Below, piece after piece: positions 30,366 to 41,718 of a stretch of 64,000 nucleotides of DNA. Origin of the DNA: Lolium rigidum (Eukaryota > Streptophyta > Magnoliopsida > Poales > Poaceae); contig NC_061510.1 in assembly GCF_022539505.1 (NCBI RefSeq), forward strand, positions 396,410,249 to 396,474,248. Direction: 5' to 3'. The notes under the pieces were generated by a model that saw only the letters and a list, made by a program, of their open reading frames with translations, was not told where the DNA came from and ran no database searches. Every line of letters begins with the position of its first letter. The stretch's first letter is position 1. The translations under genes and the position numbers were made by a program.

Positions 30366-33300
30366 TTACATTGTAATATACCTAACACCCATGGCATTCT
30401 GGTGTTGGTCATGCTTTGCCCTAGGGAGAGCTTTAGTCAACGGATCCGCTACATTCAGATCAGTGTGTACTTTGCAAATCTTTACTTCTCCATCTTCGAT
30501 GTACTCGCGAATCGAGTGGTAACGCAGCTTGATGTGCTTCAGCCTCTTGTGTGACCTTGGATCTTGTGCATTGGCGATGGCACCCATGTTATCACAGTAA
30601 ATGATTAATGGGTCCAATGCACTAGGAACCACACCGAGCTCTACAATGAACCTCTTCATCCATACCGCTTCCGATGAAGCCTCCGAAGCCGCTATGTACT
30701 CGATTCCGTTGAAGACTTCGCCACCGTGCACTCGCTTCGAGCTTGCCCAGCTTATCGCAGCACCATTCAATATAAACACGTACCTGCATCGTGACTTAGA
30801 GTCATCGGGATCGGTGTTCCAACTTGCATCGGTGTAACCATTTACAACGAGCTCTTGGTCACCTCCATAACAAAGAAACATATCCTTAGTTCTTTTCAAG
30901 TACTTCAGGATATTCTTGACCGCTGTCCAGTTGTTCCATTCCTGGATCACTTTGATATCTGCTAGTCAAACTAACAGCATGCGCTATATCCGGTCTAGTA
31001 CATAGCATGGCATACATGATAGATCCTACTGCCGAGGCATAGGGGATATTACTCATCCTTTCTCTTTAATCTGCCATAGCCGGTCCTTGAGTCTTACTCA
31101 AGACCTTGCCTGGTAACATAGGTAAGAACCCTTTCCTACTTTCGTCCATTCTAAACTTCTTTAGAATCTTGTCCAGGTATGTACTCGTGATAGCCCTATT
31201 AGGCGTCTTGATCTATCTCTATAAATCTTGATGCCTAATATATACGATGCTTCACCAAGGTCTTTCATTGAAAAACTATTATTCAAATAACCTTTTACAC
31301 TTGCTTAATAGTTCTATATCATTCACAATCAATAATATGTCATCTACATATAATATCGGGAATGCTACGAGCTCCCACTCACTTTCTTGTAAATACAGGC
31401 CTCTCCATGACACTCGTATAAACCCGAAGTCTTTGATCACCTTATCAAAGCGTCGGTTCCAACTTCTTGATGCTTGCTTCGATCCATAGATTGAACGCTG
31501 AAGTTTGCATACTTTGTCGACATTTTTAGGATCGACAAAACCTTTGGGTTGTACCATATACAACTCTTCCTCAATGTCTCCATTAAGGAACGCCGTTTTG
31601 ACATCCATCTCGCCAAATCTCATAATCGAAAAATGCAGCTATTGCTAACAAAATCCTCACAGATTTTAGCTTCGCTACAGTGTGAGAAAGTCTCATCGTA
31701 GTCAACTCCTTGAATTTGTCGGAAACCCTTTGCAACAAGTCGAGCTTTATAGACAGTAATATTACCATCAGCATCTGTTTTTCTCTTGAAGATCCATTTA
31801 TTCTCGACAGCCTTTCGGCTATCAGGTAAGTCTACCAAAGTCCATACTTTGTTATCATACATGGATCCCATTTCGGATTTCATGGCTTCTTGCCATTTGT
31901 TGGAATCTGGGCTCATCATCGCTTCTTCATACGTCGCAGGGTCCTCATCATTGTTATCCACAATCATGACATTTAGACAAGGATCATACCAATCAGGAGT
32001 GGCACGTTCCCTTGTCGATCCGCGAGGTTCAGTAGTTTCCTCGTTCGAAGTTTCATGATCATTATCATTAGCTTCCTCTCGTTGCCGGTGTAGGCGGTAC
32101 AGTGTACAACTTCCGATATCGCGCTACTCGATCAACGAGTATAGATTCATCAATCTCATCGAGTTCTACTTTTCTTCCAGTCACTTCTTTAGTGAGAAAT
32201 TCTTTCTCAAGAAAGGTTCCGTTCTTAGCAACAAAGATTTTGCCTTCGGATTTGTGATAGAAATTGTACCCTATAGTTTCCTTAGGGTATCCTATGAAGA
32301 CGCATTTCTACACTTTGGGTTCTAGCTTGTCCGGTTGTAACTTCTTTACATAGGCTTCGCAACCCCAAACTTTAAGGAACGACAGCTTAGGTTTCTTATT
32401 AAACCATAATTCATACGGTGTCGTTTCTACGGATTTTGATGGTGCTCTATTTAAAGTGAATGCGGCTGTCTCTAATGCATAACTCCAAAATGATAACGGC
32501 AAACCAGAAGAGACATCATAGAACGAACCATATCTAAGAGAGTTCGACTACGACGTTCGGACACACCGTTTCGTTGTGGTGTTCCCGGCGGTGTCAATTG
32601 TGAAAGTATTCCGCATTTCTTTAAATGCATGCCAAATTCATAACTCAGATATTCACCTCCACGATCAGATCGTAGAAATTTAATCTTCTTGTTACGTTGA
32701 TTTTCTACTTCACTTTGGAATTCCTTAAACTTCTCGAAAGTTTCGGATTTATGTTTCATGAAATAAATATACCCATATCTTCTCAGATCATCTGTGAAGG
32801 TTAGAACATAACGATAACCACCGCGCGATGCTACACTCATTGGTCCGCACACATCGGTATGTATGATTTCCAATAAGTCAGTAGCTCGCTCCATCATACC
32901 GTAAAATGGAGTCTTAGTCATTTTTCCCATTAGACATGCTTCGCATCTATCAAGTGACTCAAAGTCAAGTGATTCAAGTAATCCATCGGTATGGAGTTTC
33001 TTCATGCGTTTCACTCCAATATGACCAAGACGACAGTGCCACATATAAGTAGAATTATCATTCAATTTAATTCGCTTAGCATCAATGTTATGTATATGCG
33101 TATCACTACTATCGAGATCTAACGAAATAAGCCATTCTTTTCAGGTGCTCGACCATAAAAGATATTATTCATAAAAATAGAACAACCATTATTCTCGGAC
33201 TTGAATGAATAACCGTCTTGCATTAAACAAGATCCAGATATAATGTTCATGCTCAACGCGGGTACAAAATAACAATTATTTAGGCTTAAAACTAATCCCG

Positions 33301-33560
33301 AAGGTAGATGTAGAGGAAGTGTGCCGACAGCGATCACATCGACTTTGGATCCGTTTCCAACGCGCATCGTCACTTCATCTTTCAGTAGTCTTCGTTTATT
33401 CTTTAGTTCCTGTTTTGAGTTACAAATATGAGCAACCGAACCAGTATCAAATACCCAGGTACTAGAACGAGAACCAGTGAGATAAACATCTATAACATGT
33501 ATATCAAATATACCTTCTTTCTTCTTCTTGACAAGGCCGCTCTTCGTATCAGCCGTGATA
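30366..33560 (-). pseudogene. Copia-2 pol: protease, integrase, RT, RNase H (frameshifted)
   Basis: On minus: protease with STWVFDTGSVAHICNS intact (about 33430); pre-integrase finger MWHCRLGHIGVKRM..CEACLMGK; integrase with IIHTDVCGP, FLRSDRGGEY and NGVSERRSR (32472-33065); RT with [48 protein letters not shown] and ILYVDDILLI (31279-31967); RNase H with NGYTDASWNTDPDDS and CDNMGAIANAQ to the stop at 30366. Breaks include the extra base before MDVKTAF shared with Copia-1, and a private one after YDETFS. It is less damaged than Copia-1 in protease and RNase H. Confidence 0.92.
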
Positions 33561-34351
33561 CTTGGAGCAATTACGCTTCCAGAGTGTCCCTTCTCCTTGC
33601 AGTAATAGCACTCAAGCATCGGGCTTAGGGCCGTTCTTAGGTTTCATAGGAGGCGTGGCAGCTTTCTTGCCACCCTTCTTGAATTTTCCCTTAGACTTGC
33701 CCTATTTCTTGAAACTGGTGGTCTTGTTGACCATCAACACTTGATTCTCTTTCTTGATCTCAATCTCAGCAGCTTTTAGCATGCCAAAGAGTTCAGGTAA
33801 CTCCTTGTTCATGTTCTGCATATTGTAGTTCATCACAAAGTTCTTGTAACTTGGTGGCAGTGATTGAAGGACACGATTAATCCCCGTCCGTTAGGAATCA
33901 CTATTCCCAAGTCACTGAGTTTCTTCGCATGCCCGGTCATGGCGAGCATGTGCTCACTAACGGAGCTGCCTTCTTCCATCATACAGCTGAAGAAATGTTT
34001 CGATGCTTCATAGCATTCCACGGCCGCATGAGTTTCAAAAATAGCTTTCAGCTCTTTCATCAACTCATGAGGATCGTGGTGCTCAAAACGTTTTTGAAGA
34101 TCGGATTCCGTACCGCACAGGATGGCACACCGAACTTGAGAGTACCGAGTTTTCCGAGTCTCGTAAACAGCTTTTACTTCATCGGTTTCAGTTTCTGCAG
34201 GAGGGTCACCTAGCGGTGCATCAAGCACATATTGCAGATTTCCGCCGGAGAGGAAGATCCTCACATGACGGAACCGCCTGGTGAAGTTGCTACCGTTGCT
34301 CTTAAGTTTTTCTTTCTCTAGGAACTGGTTAAAATTGATTGGGGACGCCAT
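33561..34351 (-). pseudogene. Copia-2 gag (frameshifted)
   Basis: The ATG at 34351 opens MASPINFNQFLEKEKLKSNG. The frame stays open through PPAETETDEVKAVYETRKTRYSQV, the stretch where Copia-1 lost a base, and the HFFSCMMEEGSSVSEHM region. It breaks near 33885 (GRGLIVSFNHC replaces GINRILQSLP). The zinc knuckle CYYCKEKGH lies at about 33590-33615; its last Cys is lost to another frame change. This copy and Copia-1 are damaged at different places in gag. Confidence 0.9.
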
Positions 34352-35532
34352 CTCTACAACATATATTTGCAAAAGTTTAGACTAAGTTTATGACAAATTG
34401 AGTTCAAATTTTAATTCAACATAATTAAAATCTAGGTGAACTCCCACTCAAAACAATATCCCTCGCATTGTCTTAGTGATCACACGAACCAAATCCACCG
34501 CACCTAAGTCCGATCATCTCGAGACAAGGTGTGATTTCAATGGCGAACACTCAAAGTGTTCATCATATCAACCATATGATTCATGCTCTACCTTTCGGTA
34601 TCACGTGTTCCGAGACCATGTCTGTACATGCTAGGCTCGTCAAGGCCACCTTAGTATCCACATGTGCAAAACTGTCTTGCACCCGTTGTATGCACTTATT
34701 GATTCTATCACACCCGATCACCACGGGATGCTTCGAAACGACAAGTCTTGGCAACGGTGCTACTAAGGATGAACACTTTATTATCTTGAGATTTTAGTGA
34801 GGGATCATCTTATAATGCTACCGTCGCGAACTAAGCAAAATAAGATGCATAAAAGGATTAACATCACATGCAGCTTCATATGTGATATGATATGGCCCTT
34901 TTGTCTTTGCGCCTTTGATCTTCATCTCCAAAGCACGGACATGATCTCCATCATCTTCGGGCATGATCTCCATCATCGTCGACGTAGCGTCAAGGTCAAT
35001 GGCGCCATCTTCATGATTGTCCTCCATGTAGCAACTATTACAACTACTTTGAAATACTACTCAACATGAAATTTAAAGACAACCATAAGGCTCCCGCCGG
35101 TTGCCACAATACAATAATGATCATCTCATACATATTCATCATCACATTATGGCCATATCACATCACCAAACCCCGCAAAAACAAGTTAGACGTCTCTAAT
35201 TTGGTTTGCATATTTTACGTGGTTTAGGGTTTTCGAGAGAGATCTAATCTACCTACGAACATGAACCACAACGTTGATACTAATGTTGTCAATAGAAGAG
35301 TAAATTGAATCTTCACTATAGTAGGAGAGACAGACACCCGCAAAGCCTCTTATGCAATACAAGTTGCATGTCGAACGAGGAACAAGTCTCATGAACGCGG
35401 TCATGTAAAGTTAGTCCGAGCCGCTTCATCCCACTATGCCACAAAGATGCAAAGTACTCAAACTAAAGATAACAAGAGCATCAACGCCCACAAAACCATT
35501 GTGTTCTACTCGTGCAACCATCTATGCATAAA
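34352..35532 (-). other. Copia-2 untranslated leader
   Basis: The stretch is homologous to the Copia-1 leader (17941-19122). It has no supported gene; short open frames are not conserved between the two copies. Confidence 0.6.
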
Positions 35533-35548
35533 CCTGGCTCTGATACCA
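35533..35548 (-). other. Copia-2 primer-binding site (initiator-Met tRNA)
   Basis: On minus, TGGTATCAGAGCCAGG directly follows the 5' LTR, the typical Copia site complementary to initiator-Met tRNA. Confidence 0.92.
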
Positions 35549-35549
35549 T

Positions 35550-37314
35550 TGTAGGATAACGTTGCATAGAAAACAAAAAAATTCCTACCGCGAACACGCA
35601 ATCCAAGCAAAGATGCAATCTAGAAGACGGTAGCAACGAGGGGATTATCGAGTCTCACCCTTGAAGAGATTCCAAAGCCTACAAGATGAGGCTCTTGTTG
35701 CTGCGGTAGACGTTCACTTGCCGCTTGCAAAAGCGCATAGAAGATCTTGATCACGGCGCCACGAACGGGCAGCACCTCCGTACTCGGTCACACGTTCGGT
35801 TGTTGATGAAGACGACGTCCACCTCCCCGTTCCAGCGGGCAGCAAAAGTAGTAGCTCCTCTTGAATCCGACAGCACGACAGCGTGGTGTCGGTGGTGGTG
35901 GAGAAATCCGGCAGAGCTTCGCTAAGCATGCGGGAAGTGGAGGAGCGGGGCGGCTAGGGTTTGGGGAGAGGGGGGTGCCGGCCACTAAGGGGTGCGGCCA
36001 CCTTGGTGGTTCTTGGGGTGGCCGGCCCCCTCCCCTTGTCCCTCATTATATAGGTGGAAGCCCCAAGTGTTGGACTACAAGTCTCCGAATAAGACCCGAA
36101 CCCAAAACCTTCCATGTGATAGGGAAACCTACCCAAGGTGGGAATCCCACTTGGGGTGGGATTCCCCCCTTCCATGTGGGGGTGGCCGGCCCCCATAGGG
36201 GGAGTCCACTTGGGACTCCTCCCCCTCTAGGGTTGGCCGGCCATGGAGGTGGAGTCCCTTTGGGACTCCGCCTTCCATAGTGGTTTCTTCCGGACTTTTC
36301 TAGAACATTCCATAGAACCTTCCGGATCATTTTAAATCTCATAAAATGACTTCCTATATATGAATCTTATTCTCCGGACCATTCCGGAACTCCTCGTGAT
36401 GTCCGGGATCTCATCCGGGACTCCGAACAAATATTCGAACTCCATTCCATATTCAAGTTCTACCATTTCAACATCCAACTTTAAGTGTGTCACCCTACGG
36501 TTCGCGAACTATGCGTACATGGTTGAGTACTCACTCCGACCAATAACCAATAGCGGGATCTGGAGATCCATAATGGCTCCCACATATTCAACGATGACTT
36601 TAGTGATCGAATGAACCATTCACATATGATACCAATTCCCTTTGTCACGTGATATTTTACTTGTCCGAGGTTTGATCATCGGTATCACTCTATACCTTGT
36701 TCAACCTCGTCTCCTGACAAGTACTCTTTACTCGTACCGTGGTATGTGGTCTCTTATGAACTTATTCATATGCTTGCAAGACATTAGACGACATTCCACC
36801 GAGAGGGCCCAGAGTATATCTATCCGTCATCGGGATGGACAAATCCCACTGTTGATCCATATGCCTCAACTCATACTTTCCGGATACTTAATTCCACCTT
36901 TATAACCACCCATTTACGCAGTGGCGTTTGGTCTAATCAAAGTACCTTTCCGGTATAAGTGATTTACATGATCTCATGGTCATAAGGACTAGGTAACTAT
37001 GTATCGAAAGCTTATAGCAAATAACTTAATGACATGATCTTATGCTACGCTTAATTGGGTGTGTCCATTAAATCATTCATACAATGATATAACCTTGTTA
37101 TTAATAACATCCAATGTTCATGATTATGAAACTAATCATCCATTAATCAACAAGCTAGTTAAGAGGCATACTAGGGACTCTTTGTTGTTTACATATCACA
37201 CATGTACTAATGTTTCGGTTAATACAATTATAGCATGACATATAAACATTTATCATAAACATAAAGATATATAATAACCACTTTTATTATTGCCTCTTGG
37301 GCATATCTCCTTCA
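35550..37314 (-). repeat. Copia-2 5' LTR, intact
   Basis: The 1765-bp LTR has outer end CCTTCA (37314) followed by TSD ATATA, and inner end TGTAGG (35550). It contains the empty CTCTA target (36688-36692) that confirms the Tat Gypsy insertion in its sister LTR. A TATA-like ATTATATAGG lies at 36046-36055. Confidence 0.95.
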
Positions 37315-37319
37315 ATATA

Positions 37320-37650
37320 AAGGCGCCAAGATCTAGGGTTTACACGGAGAGTCCTAGCCGGAATACAAGTTGCCTAACTACGGAATATTACATTGCCGTG
37401 CACGTCAAGGATCCTCCTTTCCTTATACGCCGTACTGGATCCGGCTACCCCTAATGGGCCAGGCCGGATCCGACTTCCAGAGTTGGTCGGTGGATCCAGC
37501 TCCTCGTTCCTGGGCTGGACTTTATCCATCTTGATTTACAGCAACTGGGCCGTCCGATGGACCATACACCACCATCACCGTTTATGGGCCACCTAGGCTT
37601 GCCGGATCTAGCCACCGTCGATGGTACACCCATGAAGTATACCCACAACA
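37320..37650 (-). repeat. E3 3' LTR, inner piece
   Basis: The E3 LTR resumes after Copia-2 and ends ACCCACAACA at 37650. The PPT (plus strand GTAGCCCCCAGAG) follows at 37651. Confidence 0.85.
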
Positions 37651-38394
37651 GTAGCCCCCAGAGTTGTCCGAGATTCACCTCTTATTTCCGCCTTGCTCGA
37701 ACCATCTTCATGTCTGACAAACTTCTCAAAAACATGGGGAAACTTGAAGAACTCCTACTTCTTGAAACTTTCCTTTCCAGCATGTATGCCGGAAAGATCC
37801 TTCATCCTGCGGGACTTCATCCATCGACCTCATCATTACAACGAGTCTCCGGGTTACTACCCTGCAGAGATAATGGATTGTCATTTGAAATTTTTACCCG
37901 GAACCTTGAGAGGTTCAAATGGTTCCGCCAATCTTGGCGCCACTTTCGGGTAATTTGAACGCTAACTTGATCCTTAGCCATTTTTCCTGCTAGGGTTTTT
38001 GACACGTGTCCATCATCCGACGATGCGACGCTTGCATTCTGACCACTGGATGCGGAGCATGAATCTCATCCCGCGCCTATAAATATCCTCACCGCACACT
38101 CTAATCATCCCATTCTCCCCTGTTTCACCTCTCACTCGAGCGCCGCCACCGAGGTCCTGCTTCCGCCGCGACGGAGTCTACCTGAGTTTCACCAGAGTTA
38201 TAGCTGCCACATCGAGTTCTTCGTGTCTTAACCTCGGCGAGCCACCGCAACAAAAACCTCATCGCCGGCGTCTCCGACCACCGCAGCAGCCATCTCCGGT
38301 AAGCTTCCTAACCTCGATATTTTTCATCGGTATCGGTAAGGATGACTAGTGTGCATAGATAGTTCCGACAAAGTTAGTTTAATCTTTAATGTAG
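37651..38394 (+). promoter_or_regulatory. E3 antisense promoter region and 5' UTR intron
   Basis: After the PPT comes a 3' region without coding potential. CTATAAATA at 38077-38085 is a TATA box for plus-strand transcription. A probable leader intron runs from GTAAGC (38299) to the AG at 38394, ending directly at the ATG at 38395. The same design, an antisense TATA box shortly before an ORF of the same family, is present in the Tat Gypsy at 9576. Confidence 0.55.
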
Positions 38395-39100
38395 ATGTCT
38401 TCTTCCACTCCGCCTCCAACGCAGTCGGAGCCGATCGCGGCTATGCCAATCTCTTCCGCCCCTCCGCCATTCATCCTCGTCCAGCTGGATCCTACCATAG
38501 GATCCGGCAAGACTATTGAGGGAGCCACTTCTAATCCGGTAGACTTAGCCGGAAAGAAGCATATGGAGAAGAAGGTGGAGGAAGCCGCCACCAAGAAATC
38601 GAAGGCCCGATCTCGCGAAGGCGAGGTTAAGGGGCAATTGTGGCCCTGCACCACCACCGAAGATGAACTCCGCAGCTTCGAGGCGGAGGGATTTATCAAG
38701 CCCAGATGCTGGAGAGTGGTTCCGGGAGCCCTATGCCCGGCACCTGAAGCTGGAGAATGGGTGTTGACAAGGGCGTTGGTGGAACGCGGATTTTCCTTGC
38801 CCCCGAGTGATTTCTTCTTTGAAATCCTCGAGGCCTACAAGCTGCAACCCGACAACATCGCCCCCAACAGCGTCCTCGCCATCGTCAACCACGTCGCTTT
38901 ATGTGAGGGTCATCTCCGGGTAACACCGGACTTAGCCCTCTTTCAATATTTCTTCTCTGTCAAGAAGGAGGTGGTCCCGCAGACTTCGTCGCTCGCCACC
39001 TGCGGGAGCATAACTTTCTAGATCCGCCCCGGCCGCGTCTGGGGGGTTCTTCTACGTGAAGGACGTCTCGGATCCAGCTAGCCCAAAGACTTTGCCGGCG
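38395..39100 (+). pseudogene. E3 antisense ORF, putative gypsy-type transposon domain (truncated by E5)
   Basis: The ATG at 38395 opens a Ser/Pro-rich start, then a Lys-rich stretch (KKHMEKKVEEAATKKSKARS) and the Transposase_28-type domain: WVLTRALVERGFSLPPSDFF, YKLQPDNIAPNSVLAIVNHV, LCEGHLRVTPDLALFQYFFSVKKE. The frame breaks near 38980-39020, and the expected FYVKDVSDP text continues in another frame to 39100, where E5 entered. The function of this family is unknown; despite the domain name it lacks any transposase active site that I can see. Confidence 0.8.
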
Positions 39101-39138
39101 TGATACGTCTCAAACGTATCTATAATTTCTTATGTTCC
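39101..39138 (+). repeat. E5 5' LTR, first 38 bases
   Basis: The start matches the family (compare 5194, 56063 and, on minus, 63457). After TTATGTTCC at 39138 the text turns into Copia-4 RNase H. Confidence 0.88.
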
Positions 39139-40473
39139 CCAGGCGATCAAGTTAGGACCAAAGAATACTGCATAGCCCCCCGTGGATCGCCTGTCATCTG
39201 GATTACCAGCCCAATCCGCATCTGAGAATGCTGAAAGCGCACAAGATGGAGCCGGCTGGAGAAGCAAACCATACGAGGCGATGAAACGGATATAGCGCAA
39301 GATGCGCTTCACAGCTGACCAATGAGACGTCCCGGGTGCATGAAGATACTGACACACACGGTTGACTGCATAGGAAACATCTGGTCTGGTGATAGTAAGA
39401 TATTGCAGACCTCCAACGAGACTGCGGTACTCAGTGGCATCATCAGGCGAAAGAGTGTCTCCATCAAGAGCAGACATGCGATCAGTGGCGGACATAGGAG
39501 TGGTAGCATGTTTACACTTCAACATACCAAGCACGGCGCAGCAGAAGTCCAGAGCATACTTCTGTTGTGTAAGAGTCAGCCCAGCAGAAGACCGCGAGAC
39601 CTCCAGACCAAGAAAATAGTACAGAGCACCCAAGTCCTTAACAGCAAAATCACCACTGAGGGCAGACACAAGGCGATCAGCAACATCATCAGAAGAGCTG
39701 ATAAGTATGATATCATCAACATAAACCAGCAGGTACATCGTAACCTCAGGATGCTGAAGAAGGAACAATGAGGTGTCAGCAGTGGACGAAACAAACCCAT
39801 GAGCTCGAAGAACTGAGCCAAGTCGTGCATGCCACGCACGAGGAGCCTGCTTGAGTCCATACAAGGCCTTAACAAGGCGACAGAGGTGCTGAGGACGGGC
39901 AGGATCAACAAAGCCCGGAGGCTGACGCATATAAACTTCCTCCTCGAGGATGCCATGCAGAAACGCATTCTGCACATCAAGCTAACGAAGGAACCAACCT
40001 CGAGTAACAGCCAAAGAAAGCAGCAGGCGAATGGTAGTGGGCTTGACAACTGGACTGAACGTATCTTCATAATCAAGACCATACCTCTGTCTGAATCCCT
40101 TAGCAACCAAGCGTGCCTTGTAGCGTTCAATAGAACCGTCAGCATGCTTCTTTACTTTGAAGACCCACTTGGAATCAATAACATTAACTCCAGAAACAGG
40201 ACGAACAAGACGCCAAGTATCATTCTTCAGTAGAGCCTGAAATTCCTGTTCCATCGCAGCGCGCCAGTGAGGAATACCTAGAGCAGCCTGAAAATGACGA
40301 GGCTCAGCAGTGGGATCAGCAGTAGCATCAGCAACACAAGCAGCAATCCATGCAATAGTCCCATCCGTGCGTTCCTTAGGCCGAAAGACCCCGGTCCGAT
40401 CGCGCGTGCGAGGTCCACGAGCTACAGGAGCTGGCGGTACCGGTGATGACGAGCTCGACGCAGGAGTCCCCAA
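39139..40473 (-). pseudogene. Copia-4 RT and RNase H (one TAG, truncated)
   Basis: On minus: [60 protein letters not shown], then a TAG (39982-39984) where [11 protein letters not shown] is expected, so CAG became TAG. The frame continues: [29 protein letters not shown] (YVDD), [56 protein letters not shown]. It ends there, lacking about the last 70 residues of RNase H including the second and third acidic positions. Only the one stop lies in this 1.3-kb stretch. Confidence 0.93.
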
Positions 40474-41131
40474 CAGCGACGGGGAGCCAGGCGATGATGG
40501 TTCAAGGAGAGGCGGCCCAAGCGGGGCCGAGGCGGGGACATCCAGCAGGCGCCGGTGCTGGGCCGGGCGAGGCAGGCGGCGTCACGGGGGGAGCTGCCAC
40601 AGCAGCGGCTGGGCCGGGCGAGGCGGGCGACGCGGGCGGCGTCACGGAGGGAGCCGCCGCAGCAGCGGGCAGACGGGCGCGACCCGGCATGCATGGGGCA
40701 TGCAGGGGATCGACGTCCTGGGCTTGATCCACGTCCGGTGCCTGATCGTCCAACAGCTCAAGGCGAACACCGCGGCCGATACCTGCAGCATGGTTAGGAA
40801 GCAACGCAGGAGTATATGCAGCATCTACAAATTGATCAGGCAATGGTATACTGGAATGCACAGGTGGGGTGGGTGTAGAAGAGTTGGTCGGGAGTGCAGA
40901 AAAGGGAAACACGTTCTCATCAAACACTACATCACGAGATATGTAAACACGATTGGTGGGAACATGTAGGCACTTGTACCCTTTGTGAAGGGAACTATAC
41001 CCAAGAAAGACGCACTTTTTAGACCGAAACTCTAGCTTGCGCTTGTTATAGGGACGGAGATGAGGCCAAGCATGCACACCCAAAAACTTTGAGAAACGTA
41101 TAGTCTGGGAGTTCATTGAGCAAGAGTTCAA
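40474..41131 (-). pseudogene. Copia-4 pol linker between integrase and RT
   Basis: FSKFLGVHAWPHLRPYNKRKLEFRSKKCVFLGYSSLHKGYKCL ends the integrase region, followed by a Pro/Ala/Gly-rich low-complexity linker (40502-40800), usual between integrase and RT in Copia elements. A frame change near 40475-40502 joins it to RT. The GC-rich linker produces long shadow frames on plus that are not genes. Confidence 0.85.
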
Positions 41132-41718
41132 GGGGAGTTTTCATGTGTAAGAGTCGTGTTGGAAGCCTATTTATTAAGAAACAGGCGGTGGAAAAAAGCG
41201 TCACTCCAAAACCGAAATGGAACAGAGGCATGAGCTAGTAAAGTAAGGCCAGTTTCTACAAGATGGCGATGTTTCCGTTCAGCGGTGCCATTCTGTTGAT
41301 GTGTATGAGGACAAGACACACGGTGCGAGATTCCAAGCTTATTAAAGAACGAGTTGAGGTTGTGATATTCACCCCCCAGTCGGACTGAACATGAAGAATT
41401 TTATGCTTAAGGAGACGCTCAACATGTGCTTGGAACTGAATAAACACATCAAACACATCAGATTTACGCTTAATAAGATAAAGCCAGGTGAATCGACTGT
41501 AAGCATCAATAAAACTGACATAGTAATTATGGCCACTAACAGATGTCTGGGCATGGCCCCATACATAAAAAAACACAAGCTCAAGAGGATGTTTAACCAC
41601 ACGACTCGACTCGAAAACGAAAGCTGATGACTCTTGCCTTGCTGACAGGCATCACAGATTGTTTCTACACTTTTATTGGACACAACTGGAAGTTCATGAC
41701 GATGCAGAACATGACGAA
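41040..41718 (-). pseudogene. Copia-4 integrase (frameshifted)
   Basis: Pieces in three frames: ETICDACQQGKSHQLSF (pre-integrase finger, 41600-41683); YYVSFIDAYSRFTWLYLIKRKSDVFDVFIQF with the first catalytic Asp, and HVQSDWGVN at the second (41256-41600), where the family has SDxGGE and this copy reads SDWGV; then FHFGFGVTLFSTACFLINRLPT (41046-41231), where the family has FW. The catalytic Glu region (usually NGxxERK) is disturbed and reads RMAPLNGNIAIL. The copy is inactive. Confidence 0.85.

Larger units (their letters stand above)
6804..37314 (-). mobile_element. Copia-2: Angela/BARE-like Copia retrotransposon, split by a nested Gypsy
   Basis: Outer ends are TGTAGG (6804) and CCTTCA (37314) on plus, flanked by the TSD ATATA (6799-6803 and 37315-37319). 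Removing the Gypsy insertion (7956-29706 plus one TSD) leaves about 8.75 kb, close to Copia-1 (8.8 kb). Order on minus: 5' LTR (35550-37314), PBS, leader, gag, protease, integrase, RT, RNase H, PPT, then the split 3' LTR (30332-29707 and 7955-6804). The first base pair of the inner 3' LTR end is mutated (CCTTCG at 30332). Coding regions carry several frameshifts. Confidence 0.95.
4971..39100 (-). mobile_element. E3: Gypsy retrotransposon, base of the nest
   Basis: The visible parts are the 3' LTR in three pieces (4971-5193, 6797-6803 and 37320-37650, about 560 bases in all) and part of the interior (37651-39100). The rejoined LTR begins TGTCGTTGCC and ends ACCCACAACA on the plus strand, so it is bounded by TG and CA. 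A PPT (GTAGCCCCCAGAG on plus) abuts its inner end at 37651. The interior carries a plus-strand, hence antisense, putative gypsy-type transposon ORF as in Tat-lineage Gypsy elements. The LTR resembles wheat Fatima-type LTRs; the name is uncertain. The rest of the element lies beyond the E5 insertion, outside the window. Confidence 0.82.

Noticed and set aside
40310..40969. GC-rich plus-strand frame of 219 codons, and similar ones near 51412-51892
   Set aside because: They are the opposite strand of the Pro/Ala-rich linker and gag N-terminus of Copia-4.
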